Positions 1-11,982 of a DNA stretch of 64,000 nt are shown here, piece after piece. Source of the stretch: Antedon mediterranea (lineage: Eukaryota; Echinodermata; Crinoidea; Comatulida; Antedonidae); assembly GCF_964355755.1 (NCBI RefSeq), contig NC_092675.1:4932312-4996311 (forward strand), read 5' to 3'. Below the pieces are notes generated by a model, which saw only the letters and a program-made list of their open reading frames with translations, was not told where the DNA came from and did no database searches. The number at the start of each line of letters is the position of its first letter. Position 1 is the stretch's first letter. A program made the translations under genes and the position numbers.

Positions 1-144
1 GTCAATATTAAAAGACACTATCCTTGCAATAATGCATATTTTACATAACATGCAGTTTGTAAATTAGATAAAACAAATTCTAGAGATAGGATTACAGAGG
101 AGACTTATTATATAAACTATGGGAAAATGTTTCCCTTAGCTAGA

Positions 145-533
145 CCCATTTACACTAGGGCGATAACGATCGACGATAAAAAGATAAATATGCATTTTTC
201 ATACTTAAAACAAAAGAATTTTAAAAAAGTTTTCATGCTAGAACTATAGGATTATCATCTAGGCCTATGCATCTATAATATTTCCACACGTCCAATCAAA
301 TGACGTCATGATTAGTAAGAGCAATAATATCGTTACAAAACAACGATTTTATTGTTTTATTAATCATGACGTCATTTGATTGGATTTTCAAAAAATATTA
401 TCTTTATCAAATACAGTATACATGATTATTTTATAGTTCTAGAACGAAAAACTTTTATAATTTCCTTCGTTTTATTCAAGAAGATAATGTTTATCTATTT
501 ATCGTCGATCGTTATCGCCCTAGTGTAAATGGG
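145..533. mobile_element. Palindromic MITE-like element (about 390 bp)
   Basis: The left arm (145-240) and the right arm (440-533) are inverted copies: CCCATTTACACTAGGGCGAT on the left is matched in reverse at the right end. The arms continue inward through the ATCGTCGATCGTTATCG block and the TTCTAGAAC-like block. Near the centre, two TGACGTCA palindromes sit in inverted copies of CCAATCAAATGACGTCATG. There is no coding potential. A decayed relative lies at 33555-33770. Confidence 0.75.
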
Positions 534-665
534 CCTTAACGTCGTTTTTAAATCATTTGACCATGACACTTATTGTTTGTATTTTAAAATGGCGATAGTT
601 AGGAATGCAATGCTTTTAATCAATATACTAATAATAATAAAAACAAATTTTCTGTTGAATTGAAG

Positions 666-1730
666 AATACACAAATGATTACTCGGACATGTACAAGACA
701 AACTTTGAGGGAGAATACGTGCATTTAAGCCTCCATGATAATGTGGTTACTATCACCACATCGCCTGCAGGTTAGTATTCGTTTATGTTTTCCTGTCTGA
801 AAAACCCAAACAATTTGTTTTTGAATGCTCCTTCGATTTACATGAGGCTACATAGGCCTAATATAAATAATAAAATAAATACATTTTATTTTCCTGCTCA
901 GCTTCAACACGAAGAAAAGGAGTCCTGAAGCACACTTGGGGAACTTTTCATTTCGATAAAATACGGTTGCAAATGTTTATTATTAGTGTTAATTAATAAT
1001 AACTTTCAATTTGTGTTAACATATTGTAAAATAATCACTAATATTTATGTATTTTAAGGTGGGCCTATACGATATACTTGATGGATCAATTTAGATTAAT
1101 AAAGATGACATAAAAGATGTTTGATGTTTGAATACACCCTCTATAATAGCCAAGAAGCTACAGTGTGATAGAGGGCTTCCAAGTGTTAACACAAAAACAC
1201 TTTTACAAATGACATTTGGTTGACACTACGAGGCCAAACATTATTGTATTATTTCTGTTATTATTTTGTTATTATGTAACACGACGTGGCTATTCCATCA
1301 TCCCACCACCAGCGTACTGAGAATTCTGTATATTTCTCGTTAATTCTACCAATTGATTTTTTACGTAACATTTAAATAATTAGTTAGATAAAATTATAGA
1401 TAGATTAAAACTATCTATCACAGAATGAAAAACGTAATTCACAAATTAGGAGGAAAACTGAAACTTTCTCAAAACAAGGTTTTATATGGTAAAATCATAC
1501 TTCTTCTTTTCTTCGATTTCTTTTGTTTAGTTTCACAAGATTCTGATGGTAAAAAGGGCAAAAAAGGCAAAAAAATTAAAAAATCGTCTGCGGATGTTAC
1601 TACCACACCAAATGAAGAGAACGGTAAAAAATACGAGCCGCCGCCATTTGAGTCTGTATATGAATATGGAGTAGTCAATGCTATTTATGATGATGGGATT
1701 TCTGATATTGGCAGATACACGTACACCTAA
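666..1730 (+). CDS. G0: 3' end (last two exons) of a probable receptor cytoplasmic tail
   Basis: Two exons fit together: 666-770 and 1531-1730, joined by a phase-1 intron (donor GTTAGT at 771, acceptor TTTAG before 1531), ending in TAA. The first exon has several tyrosines, including YVHL. The second begins with a very lysine/glycine-rich stretch (KKGKKGKKIKK) and ends in a tyrosine-rich segment (VYEYGV, YDDG, RYTYT). The upstream part, with any ectodomain and membrane segment, lies outside the window. Phase-1 junctions and a tyrosine-rich C-terminus match the tails of the downstream array genes, so I infer a seventh member, but there is no direct sequence match to prove it. A possible poly(A) signal AATAAA lies at 2260-2265. 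The 1425 start of the longer open frame is intronic. Confidence 0.5.
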
Positions 1731-3909
1731 AAATTATGTCTACAATCATGTTTAGTTTTAGCTTGTTTCATAACATAATGTGGGTTTAAAATGTCAGTTG
1801 TTAAATACCATTGAAACTCCAAAGTTTTCAAAATCATGATATGATTGGTTTTTACAGTATATGATCAACTTTTTGTAACTGCACGTTAGAAATTTACAAC
1901 ATTTATTTATTTTACTATTAGTATTATACCTTCCCTTATATTGTATTGTTTGCATGATCCATAATCTTGTTAATGCGGAGTGTTATCGGGTAAGAACCGT
2001 TCCTTTTTATATAAAAAAGAAGAAATTACAAGACGAATACAGAAAACCGCTGCTTTTTGTATAACCTTAACATTTGTACATTCTTTTTTTACAATAACAA
2101 TGGATTCTCTTTTCAATCCGCATCTTGTTTAGTGTTTTTTATGTTGTCTGTTAAAGTGTTGTAGGAATTCCAAATAACTGGATATCGATTGCCATGGTTT
2201 CCGAAGAACAAAAGTGTTCCATCACTTCACTTCATCCATCAATTGAGTGTGATCGAGTAAATAAAGAATGATTGTTTTTCAATTGCTCACTGAAATACAA
2301 CAGTTCTTGTTTATAAGGAGACATGCTATATTTTGAAAAATGTTCGATACAATTCGTAGATTATTAGGTAAGGAAGAAATATAAATAATACAATAGACTG
2401 ATATTATTTATATTTCCTCTGGTGATAAATGTACAGTACTTACATTATATCATAAATTAAATATCATTAGTATCATTTAACTGTCACTATTATCTATTTT
2501 GAGATTTAAGATAAAATGTACAGATTTTTTATCTAGTTGTATTAATTTTCTGATAGATCTATCTTATGGGAAATTGCTTTTCCGTGCAATGTCAATGCAT
2601 GTTTTTATACGTCTATAATGAAATGTTTATCAGCGGACTACCAATGCTATTTTTTTTTGTCTCGAGCAGATAATTTAAAGCAAAAAATGGAAATAAATTG
2701 TTTAAAGTGTTAATTTATAACAAATGGCAACAATAAACCATTAACGATGGAACTAGCTTCTGACATTACTATAACGATCCACTGATCCATTTGTGTAAAG
2801 TAAATCTGTATCAATGGTGTGGGAATTTTTAGCCAGGGATATGGCTAAATCTTTTAATGTAATTAGTTAAGGTAGCACCACTGCAACAATAATAATACAA
2901 GCCACCATACACAACGATTTTAACTCCCCTGCTTGCATTACTGTATGTGACTGCACCCTATTACGCAAAGCAAAGCCGTATTACAAGGACAAGTAAAGAG
3001 AGACACCGTAAATTATTTAAATGTTGCAGATATTTCTGTTTATTTGTTGTTAGATGAAGCTTTAATGAAATAAAGTAAATAAACAAGTGGCAAATTGTAC
3101 ATCATGCTGATGATGATTTAGCTTTTTTAAAAATGTAAACAAGAGTCTTGTATGATGGTCAGTGATTCACCAATTCACAAGTTGTACAACTTGTGAAAAA
3201 GTAAAAACCGTCAATGATTTGTTTCCGTCGGCAAAAATGAATAAAGCAAAAGTAAATACGTATATTGTTATAATTTCCTTTCCTTGAGTTAAACTACTAT
3301 AATGCAAAGTTTGAGGTGACGTTTGTCCATGAGCGGAAACTGGACACAACTATAATAACACAGACTACATATTTAAGCACTATTGGGTAAAAACATAATC
3401 CAAGATTATCAAAGTCAAGAAGCAGGTAAGGCAAAATAACACGTTATTATTACAGGTACTACAAATTGGTATGCTAATTAGATAAAAAATATTAATTTAG
3501 AAAACCAAAGCTAATGCTTTGGAGAGAACCATTGTAGTTTAGGCGATTCTCTCAGGTTGTAATTGTCTTGAGTCGAAGGAGCTGATCCACGATTCTGTAA
3601 AGCCGACACTAAATACTAAATTATGTAACACAGACAGTTAGGTTTAAAATATAGCATTAAGAGGGATGTAAAAAGATTATTTAGCTGTGTAAGTCAACCT
3701 CACTGCTCCTGACCATTCAACCGAGGCAGTGATCAAATATCTTCAATCCTAGCGAACCATCACTGACAATACTTTAGTCCTACTCTGGGGCCTACCGCAT
3801 TTAAGATGGTGCTGATGTTGGTAGTTATGGTATAATATAAATGGTAATTATTCATATCATTTAATCATTCATCTTATTCGTAACTCTATCGTTTTGTTTT
3901 CAGACCACC
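1731..3909. other. Intergenic region G0-G1
   Basis: I see no supported gene. It contains a perfect 15-bp hairpin (2376-2390 with 2402-2416, GAAATATAAATAATA arms). A donor-like GTAAGG follows position 3424 and an acceptor (TTTTGTTTTCAG) ends at 3903, just before the G1 start codon. A non-coding first exon of G1 ending at 3424 is therefore possible but unproven. Confidence 0.4.
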
Positions 3910-6900
3910 ATGGACATGAGCATATTTTATATCGTATTCATCTCACAAATATTTGTGTTTATCCATAACGTCACATGTAATTTAGTCCCAGATAAGTCAT
4001 TTCCCAATGTGGAACATTTTAGGGAGAAACGCAAACCAGGCGGGCCAGGAGGTGTTAGGTGCGGACCGGGTGAATTAGTCAAACGATGCAAGTAAGATAT
4101 TGTATTTTATTTAAATTCTCTTACATATTCTATAAGGCGAATACAACCAATAAAGCGCAATTCGTTAACAAAATATTATGTATATCTTAAGCCATGTTTC
4201 TAATTGAAAAGAACGTAACAATTAAATTTCGAACCCCAGTTTTAGAAGTATAAGGTCCGGTTGAAGATGCGGTGATAATGATGTAAATGTAGATGTGGGG
4301 GAATAACCTGTGACTTTCAGCCTAACTGGGCTGAATTGCACACATGTATGGACAGCACATACAATAACTTTCTTCCCCCTTAAGTCCATTAAGCTGCTGC
4401 TCGTTCGTCTGTCCACACCGATATGGGATGAATGGACAGTACACCGGGGTAACCCCCTACTCTTCCGAAAGATTAGAGTGCATACGAGTTAGATGTATAC
4501 ACTGGACCTCTAGGTCCTCAGAGAGGACTTGTTATACCACTAGAAAAATGGTACATGGTCGAGGACCTGTTTTAACCAATTGACTCGACGATAGTTCATC
4601 GATCACTGTAAAGTTTAAGAAAAATATTGCCCAAATACACACCATTTATTTTTACCCAGCAACATAATCCTTTAAACATTTCTGGATCATCCTTGAATGT
4701 CTCATTGCACTTTAAAGCAAAGTGAAAAGTTGCAATCTATATACTAAAACGTTAATATTGTTTCCTGCGTGTGTTATTGTCATTCAGTTTCAGTTCTTAA
4801 AACCAAAATGTTGATTTAGCCTTGTAATACCTCCGGGAAACCCTCAGATCAAACATGGTTTTGTTGGGTGGTAAGGGTTGTGGGGGTGGTAAGGGTTGTG
4901 GGGGTGGTAGTGGTTGTTGGTGGGGATAGTTGTTAAATCTAATAGTTAAACATACATTAAACAAAGATTTTTCATGTAGTTTTTAAAAATGTATTCATCA
5001 GTATTCATCATAGAGTGTTGTACAAAATATTTTCATATTTTACTTCACTATGGTTGTTAGAAAGAGGTTTGGAAAGCAATTAAAAAATAATCTGGCTAAG
5101 AAACAAAGTATTGTTTGTATCACTCCAAAGTCATGAATCGGAAATAATAATGATATGCTCAGCCAATCTTTTAAAAGTAATTAAAACAAGCCCTTAGTGT
5201 GTTAATACAGAAACCAATACGGTATTTCAAAACAGATATATTATTATTATTATGTAAAATTAAAATACAATTCAGCTTCAATTCAAAGTAAAATTAATCT
5301 TTCATAACTGAGTAAAAATAACGTATATTTACTCACTCATTCACCACTCCTCACCCCCAAAAAGAAGCAACCCCAAAAATTGTTGTAGGTGTCCAAATGA
5401 GAGAGCGCGCCCCCCATGGATCCCTCTCCTGTCATGTATGTGTGTGTGTACGATGCTAAACCTTACAAAAGGTACCGTGTAAACATAGGCCTACATAAAT
5501 TAAATTCTATTTTTCAGATATGATGTTGATGACAACCAATATTATCGATGGTTGACACTAGGAGAAAGTACGTAAACACTTTTTGCCATCTTTTATACTT
5601 TTATTTACAGCTTACACATATTTTATTTACATTCAATTTATCTTCAATAGATCGCCCGTCATTTGAAGTAAGCATATTCAACTACGACATAACAAAATCG
5701 CAAGCATCTAACAACTGTCCACAAGGCACACGTTTAGCCGTCATCAACGATGCGTGGATACTAGACGAAGCTGTGGCATCGGTATTTGAAAGTTTTGATC
5801 GAGACACGAAATACTGGGTTGATGTTAACGTAGAACTAGACAATATCGATTTCTTTTTAGAGAGAACAGCATGTACTTGCGTTAGTACTGAATTTGCTTT
5901 AAATGGCGAGGAATCCACAGTCATGGAAGTAAAAAGAGATGAATATCAAATTAAGAAAAAGAGGTCGACTGATAAAAGGATGATGAGAGGAGTTATATGT
6001 CAAAAAGAAGGTAGATTTTATATTAAAACTTTACAGTAGGCCTACATATTATTAAGTTGAATCTAAAATATATTTTATGGTTACGTTTTTATAATATATT
6101 ATTTCACAGAGAAAGTTGTTGTTGAGGTTTTCAAATAAATTGGTGGGATCCTGTTATTTCATGTTGCATATTAAAATTAATGTTGCATTTCTTACAGAGG
6201 GAACTACAGCAAAGCCTACTCAATCAACAAAACATACATCAACTTCCTCCAATCCTAGTAGTTCTTCTTCGTTTAGTATGACACCAACGATGAACCAATC
6301 TGTAAGCCTCCCAGTCATGAACCCAACTGCAGAGCCTACATCATCTTTCGATTGGATTATTTTCTTACTTAGCATCATTGCAGTGACGCTATTACTTGGT
6401 TTATTCCTAGGCTGTGTCATTTGCTGTAGAATTAAGTCGCACCAGAAAAATGTAAACCAGTCCGTAGTCTGTGCTGTTGAACCATCTTCAAAAGGTATTA
6501 TTATACACTGTTAATTGGGGCATAGGGTCACCATAAACTAATCTAATGAGAAACCTAAATTTTCATATTCCTTCTTTCAGAATGTGTAGTATCGGTAATT
6601 CCAACAGCACCACCTGCCTATGAATCTAACGACTACCAAGGCCTGATGAGGAATCCTAAAGTTGACAATGTCCACACGAATCCAGATAAGTCTTTCCCAC
6701 AAGAAGGTACCTATATCTACGAAACACCGATGGAAACACCACGTCTATTTCAGCAACCCGCTGGTATTTACAACGGTAGCAGTGGGTATATGGATATTGA
6801 TGGTCCGACTTATAATAATCATCAAAGTACCGATGAATTCGTTTATGATGAGTTAGACACAAATACTACTCCACCAGAATATAGTTATGCATATGCCGAT

Positions 6901-6945
6901 AGAAAGTCTATTGCTGATGAACTACAGAATAAAGTATATCCATAA
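3910..6945 (+). CDS. G1: single-pass CTLD-like receptor with tyrosine/PPxY tail (417 aa)
   Basis: Exons 3910-4091, 5518-5567, 5651-6010, 6198-6494 and 6581-6945 join in frame (1254 nt) with intron phases 2,1,1,1. The start has an ideal context (ACCACCATGG) just after an acceptor, suggesting a 5'UTR intron. Signal peptide about 1-23; furin-type REKR at 38-41, then a Gly-rich linker ending VKRCK. Exon 3 (about 78-197) is the divergent CTLD-like domain: NNCPQGTRLAVI resembles the C..G..LA.I core of CTLDs and YWVDV sits at the usual WIGL position. The first Cys of the fold is missing, and no EPN/WND calcium motif is seen. A Ser/Thr stalk, a membrane helix (about 251-274, followed by CC-R-K) and the tail follow. 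The tail has YMDI, YDEL and two PPxY motifs (307-310, 394-397). Poly(A) signal at 7174-7179. Ligand unknown. Confidence 0.87.
4300..4545 (-). mobile_element. SINE fragment (tail portion) in G1 intron 1
   Basis: The reverse complement of 4440-4545 aligns with 24125-24260: shared blocks are 'tggt.taacaag', 'taggtccagtgta.aca', 'tctttcg..agagtaggggg' and 'gttaccc.ggtgtact'. The second copy has a tRNA-like head, so this is read as the body of the same SINE family in reverse orientation. Confidence 0.55.
4862..4930 (+). repeat. G-rich short tandem repeat
   Basis: About three copies of a 19-bp G-rich unit (GGTGGTAAGGGTTGTGGGG), in G1 intron 1. The G runs could form a G-quadruplex on the + strand; this is inference only. 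Confidence 0.7.
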
Positions 6946-9623
6946 ACAAATGTTTAATATAGGTTTTCAGGGACCCAGTAAATTAATGGTTTTTGGCGAA
7001 AAGAAACGGAATCAGAATGATTATAGTATACAGTCATGATAACCAAAGTTACGCCAAATTGAATTTATTACTATAATATACCGTGTACATTTTTTAAAGT
7101 TAAAATGTAAGGGCTCTACATAGGCCTATCTATCAATTCATGTTTGCTATTTTTTGTAATGATGTACAGTACAAATAAATGCCTAAATCTACTCATGATT
7201 CAGATCTTATCGTTCTGTTTACTGTATCTATCTTTATCGATCATTAGTTGACACACGTGCATGATCATAAGCATTTTTTAAAATGTCCGCCAAATGTCAC
7301 TTCATGTGTCTCTGATATGTTTTTTGGCTCTATTCCGCCTTTACAGGTTCTGAATAAGATGATTAGCCCATATAAACAATAAACAATATACATATCAATT
7401 CACTTAAGTAATAAGTGATGTTTTCACTAAACCTAATACCAGTGATAGTCCCTTACCACCAGTCTGATAAACATTCCAACAATAACTAGACATGTAACTC
7501 GTCACTTTGACGAGTTTGGTTATCCGCCGCGCAAGTGGTGCAACATTAACATTAAGGGGATAGGTTGAGGACAAAAGGAAGAGGTCACGTTGGCATTATG
7601 ACCTGAACTGAAGAATATGATATGTTGTTATTGCTGAATTTTATCTATATATAAATTTATATATAGTATACACAGTATAATCTGTATCCATATCACATAC
7701 AGTGTAGAATAGGTAAAATTACGGGACCCGCTAATTATTGCAATTTTTAACATGTTGACAGTTTTAAAATGAAACGCGAAGGTAGCAATTCCGAAAGGAA
7801 ATTATTTCAGCAACAACGTATTAGCGTGTAGAAGAAATTTGAATACGTGAAATATTGATGCGCGCTCTTTTAAATGTAATGAATTATGACGCAAAAGATG
7901 AAAATACGACCTTTTTTATTAAACTGGCCATATGATGACGTCACAACATCCGATTGGCAACATTTTTACATAATTTCGTATCTACAATCCAATAGCTTCC
8001 AGAAAAAGTTTTAATCGTGATTATCACATTTTATTCTTACGAGCTATAACAGATTGAAATTTACTGTAAAGATGAAATTGATGCCACACGTGATTTAAAT
8101 TTTTAGGCATGATGACGTCAAAAAAATTAAAATATTTTTAACTCATGCGAAAGATAGTTGATTGACCTAGACAATATCAAAATCGGGGTAAAAATGGAAA
8201 ACGGATAAATGGAGATGCGCTCTATTCAATGTGATGAGCTATGACGAAAGATACAAAAATCCTAAATTTTATATTCGCGTGGCCATACGATGACGTCACA
8301 ATGTCCGGTTAGCCATATTAATACCTGATCCGACATCTACAACTCATCTACTTCTAGAATATGTCATCCACAAAAATTTGACCGTCTAGTTTAGAAATTA
8401 CGACTGTTTAAAAAAAGGCATATTTTAAACGAATTTTTTAACCTTTTCATAAAAAACGCGCGCAAATTGTCCAATTCGACGTGCTGGTATGACGTATCTT
8501 TAAGTCGAAATTGTTTAAAATTTGGTAAAATTACTAGAAAAGGCTGGAAAAACATAAATCACGTGAAAAAACTACGTTTTCAATGCTACGTGCGCACCGC
8601 ACACGTAAAAATGTGCGCACGCGTGGGAATTTTTGACATGCTTAAAACGACATGAAACGCGTAGAAAGTTGATTAGAAATTAATTTTGCGCATTTCAAAA
8701 TTTTAAATGCGCGTGCGCGCGTAACTTTGTGTAAAACACGGAATTTTTTTTCAACAGAAAGTTAGCGCATGATATAAATTAAACTTTTGCAAAGTTTCAA
8801 GTTGAAATGTTATTTGGTTGTCGAGCTATGTTAAATACGACAAAATCGTTAAATCGCGCGTAAGTCACGTTGCGCAATTGTAAACGTCATGAAAAGCTTC
8901 GCTTGACGACGTTACGTAAATGTCAATATGTTAAGATAGTTACCGAAATGTTATGTTTGCGAGTTTTAGAGAAAAGCGTTACACAAAAATCATACAGAAT
9001 GATTTCGTACAATCACAAGAGGTTATCCTGCAACTTCGTTGCGGATAACCAATAATCATTTCCTTATAGACATATTTTAGCAAGTCAGCGAAGTCTATAG
9101 TTTGCATTTTATACAGTCATAGCGTCATCGTAGTCCTACACAATACATGTCCTCTATTTGGCTTTAAGTACCGGTAAAGTAAGGTTTATTCATTGTCCTC
9201 ACCAATGACGCATGCAATGAATTTAAATAAAAATAGACAATAATATAACAAGTGTTTTTTGTTCATTTATTCGACACGACTTCAATCGGCTTGTCCAGTT
9301 GCTACAGGTATATAAGTTTACCAGGTAAATTAATTCATTACTATTACATTATAAATAATTTAGCTAATTCGATTTTAAAACCATCGGTTTTATCGTTGAC
9401 GTAGGAAATCACTGGAATCATTTCCTCCATGCATTATTACTTTTTAACGGAAAGAATGGAAGTATTACTCCGGCTCCCGAACTAAAACGTAACTCAAATG
9501 AAGGTTGGTTGACTTTGAATCAAATATGTTATTGTTCTTTACGTACAATAATAAATGATTGTATGAACAGACAGTTTCCGTGTTAATTTAGACTTTACTC
9601 CGTTTTAAAAACTAGATCACAAA
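6946..9623. other. Intergenic region G1-G2
   Basis: After the G1 poly(A) signal (7174-7179) there is no supported gene. About 7880-9056 is filled by an old dispersed repeat (separate entry). The remainder is unremarkable AT-rich sequence. Confidence 0.5.
7880..9056 (+). repeat. Old dispersed repeat, copy 1
   Basis: The section 8431-8975 aligns with 54514-54997 through many shared blocks (CAATTCGACGTGCT, TAAGTCGAAATTGTTTAAAA, GGGAATTTTTGACATGCT, AAATGCGCGTGCGCGCGTAA). The sections around 7924 and 8280 are related to each other (GGCCATA.GATGACGTCACAA), so the element contains internal repeats. It ends in a hairpin at 9021-9050 (GGTTATCC arms around a GCAAC/GTTGC inner stem). Open frames here lack ATG starts and are not genes. 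Confidence 0.7.
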
Positions 9624-11982
9624 ATGTCACCAATTAAGTACGTTTGTGCAACAATTTACGTATTTGCAATCGTAACAACAAGTCATGAATCACTATTTCA
9701 AAACCAAGAAAGGCTAGCAAACGAAGGAACATTACTTAATAGACAAAAACGAATGGGTGGTGGCAGTTTGATCAAACGATGTTGGTAAGTGTTCCTTTTT
9801 TCATACCGTAAAGAGATTTTTCAAAAATGTTCAAAGGATCCATACGTACACGTAACAAAGATAAATTAGGAATTCATGCAGTGTTTGGCATATAACATCT
9901 ATACACATTTTAGGCCAACTGAATATTTTGAAGTATTATGATGAACTTTAACTATATTAAAATAGCTAAAATTTCTAAAATGAATTTCTGAAAAATTAAA
10001 AGAATCGCCGATATAATGAAAAATGTTATTTTAAAATTAACATTTCAATGTTGGTACTTTACACTAGCTATAACATAATAGTAGTAAAATAAAATAAAAA
10101 TAAAAATAACGTGAAACTTTACCTAAGAGAGACTGTTGTATGTACCTACTCTTGTAACCATTTTTACTATAATTTGTTTTTCAAAGTAAACCTATTTTAG
10201 AGGGATTTCTTCATAATTTTTTCAAAGTTTTACATTAAAATTTACCATAATATTTTTTTATGACAATCGATTCCAATAATTATTATTTCAGGGAGGATGT
10301 AAATCTACAAAATGGTGACCTAACAAGGCAAGACAAATGTATTAAATATACACAGTGTAAGAGTTCATATGAAGTGATTTGTTTATTATACATTTGATTG
10401 TAATATGACACCATGTAAGTCTGCAGTACTGGTACAATTCAATTCATTAATTTATTTTTCAGATGGGTATACATGCTACACTTTTCTACCATCATCAGAA
10501 AATTATGAAAACTATGAAAATGAATGCAATGGCATTGCCGATCAAGGATATGAGCCCGCAAAAATCAACAGCGTCCTCATACTTGACGCCGTCGCTAAAA
10601 TGATACAATACGAAAGAGATGCAGATGAGTATTGGTTGCAGGTCGACCCCACTTTACAGGATGTACCAGATTTTACCGAAGGCTGCTCTGAGTATAACAT
10701 GGACTTTAATGTCATGGACGACGAAAGTACCGTTATAATGATTAAATCAATGGAGTATGAAATAAATAAAAAAAGGCGTAGTCAAGGGAGTCGCGGCTTT
10801 GTATGTCAAAAGTATAGTAAGTGTAGTAATACCAAACTGTCTTCACAGTGAAATCTGTAAAATCATGGATTACAATACTTTTACAGTAACTTACATCAAA
10901 TCAAATTATGTTCACGTACCACGATAGTACCTCATTGGATATTCCATACTATTCAAATGAAATTTAAAAACATACTACAATAAAATGTGATTGTATGATA
11001 AAGCAGTTCTAATTACGTAAATATGCGTCTAGGTTTATATATTTATTTCATTTTGATATAGGGCCGACAACTGAAACGCCTTTTAAACCAACAACTAACA
11101 CACCAATTCGAGAAACTAGTATAGATCGTGACGTAACTGATGATGAACGAGTGACGTCTAAAGCTACTTTGCAGGAGGAGCAAAAAGGTCAAAGCTCATC
11201 TAAAATGTCGGATGCCGTTATTCCAATTTCGATTGCTCTAGGGGTAGCTATCGTCTGCATTGTCATCTTGGTTGTTTTTATATTGTATAGAAGACGGTCA
11301 TCTCAAGAAGGTGTCGCCACTGAATCAGATCAACCAAAGGAACAAAACAATCTAGGTAAACTTTCTTTCTAAATGTCTCTATTGGTACTATCTGAGTTTC
11401 CATTATCTGATACGAAATAATAATAATATAATAATAACAGGCCAATGTTAATACTTTTCACCAATATCACCCATTTTCCACAGATTCATAAAACTCCAAT
11501 AACACATCAATAATTGCCAGTTGCATGCTTTATAGTAGAAAAAATAATAGGCCAATGTTGATACTTTTCACCAATATCACTCATTTTCTACAGATTCACA
11601 AAACTCCAAAAAGAATGAGCCACGCTACACTGAAACAATAAATGGCGGCGATACAAAAGAACCAGACCTTTATTCAAAGTACAGAACTTCTTTACCAGGA
11701 GACTACGCTTATCTCAGTAAAACTGCAACACAAGATCCAGATTCAATTACCGTAGATAATGAGGTTTATTCTGGTGGGCAATACGAATACCCAACACTCC
11801 CAGTACTTGATACTACCAATGCTAAGCCAACTATTGAAGATGATTTAAATGATTCCTCCTACGATAAGCTTGGTCCTTCCTATTATGTTTTAAATCCGAC
11901 AGACGAGAAGAAAGATGATTATATTGAAATAGCTGAAGATCAGGAGTATTCATATCCGTATACTGACGTTGTTCCCAAGTAA
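9624..11982 (+). CDS. G2: single-pass CTLD-like receptor with ITAM-like tail (420 aa)
   Basis: Exons 9624-9784, 10292-10356, 10463-10816, 11062-11355 and 11594-11982 join in frame (1263 nt), intron phases 2,1,1,1, the same plan as G1. Signal peptide about 1-20; RQKR at 40-43 followed by GGG and ending IKRCW, matching the G1 linker. The CTLD-like exon (about 76-193) has GYTCYTF, an NEC, YWLQV at the WIGL position, DESTVIMIK and a C-terminal GFVCQ. The segment KKRRS before that last strand is polybasic, as in G1. Membrane helix about 246-269, then YRRRS. The tail contains YAYL, YEYPTLP (shared with G5), and YYVL-x9-YIEI (388-404), an ITAM-like spacing; YTDV lies near the end. No calcium-binding motif is visible. 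A possible poly(A) signal lies at 12770-12775. Role inferred: cell-surface recognition coupled to SH2-type signalling. Confidence 0.87.
11440..11610 (+). repeat. Duplicated splice acceptor of G2 last exon
   Basis: Two copies 110 bp apart (from 11441 and 11551) share GCCAATGTT.ATACTTTTCA, CCAATATCAC, CATTTTC.ACAG and ATTCA.AAAACTCC. The downstream copy is the acceptor of exon 5. The upstream copy would open with ATTCATAA, giving an in-frame TAA three codons in, so its use would truncate the receptor just after the membrane segment. Confidence 0.75.

Noticed and set aside
5548-5650. Reading through the G1 intron 2 as coding
   Set aside because: The frame is open by chance; the donor GTACGT at 5568 and acceptor at 5650 restore the phase pattern seen in all other members.
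8467-9055. Two 60-codon frames
   Set aside because: They lie in the old dispersed repeat and do not start with ATG.
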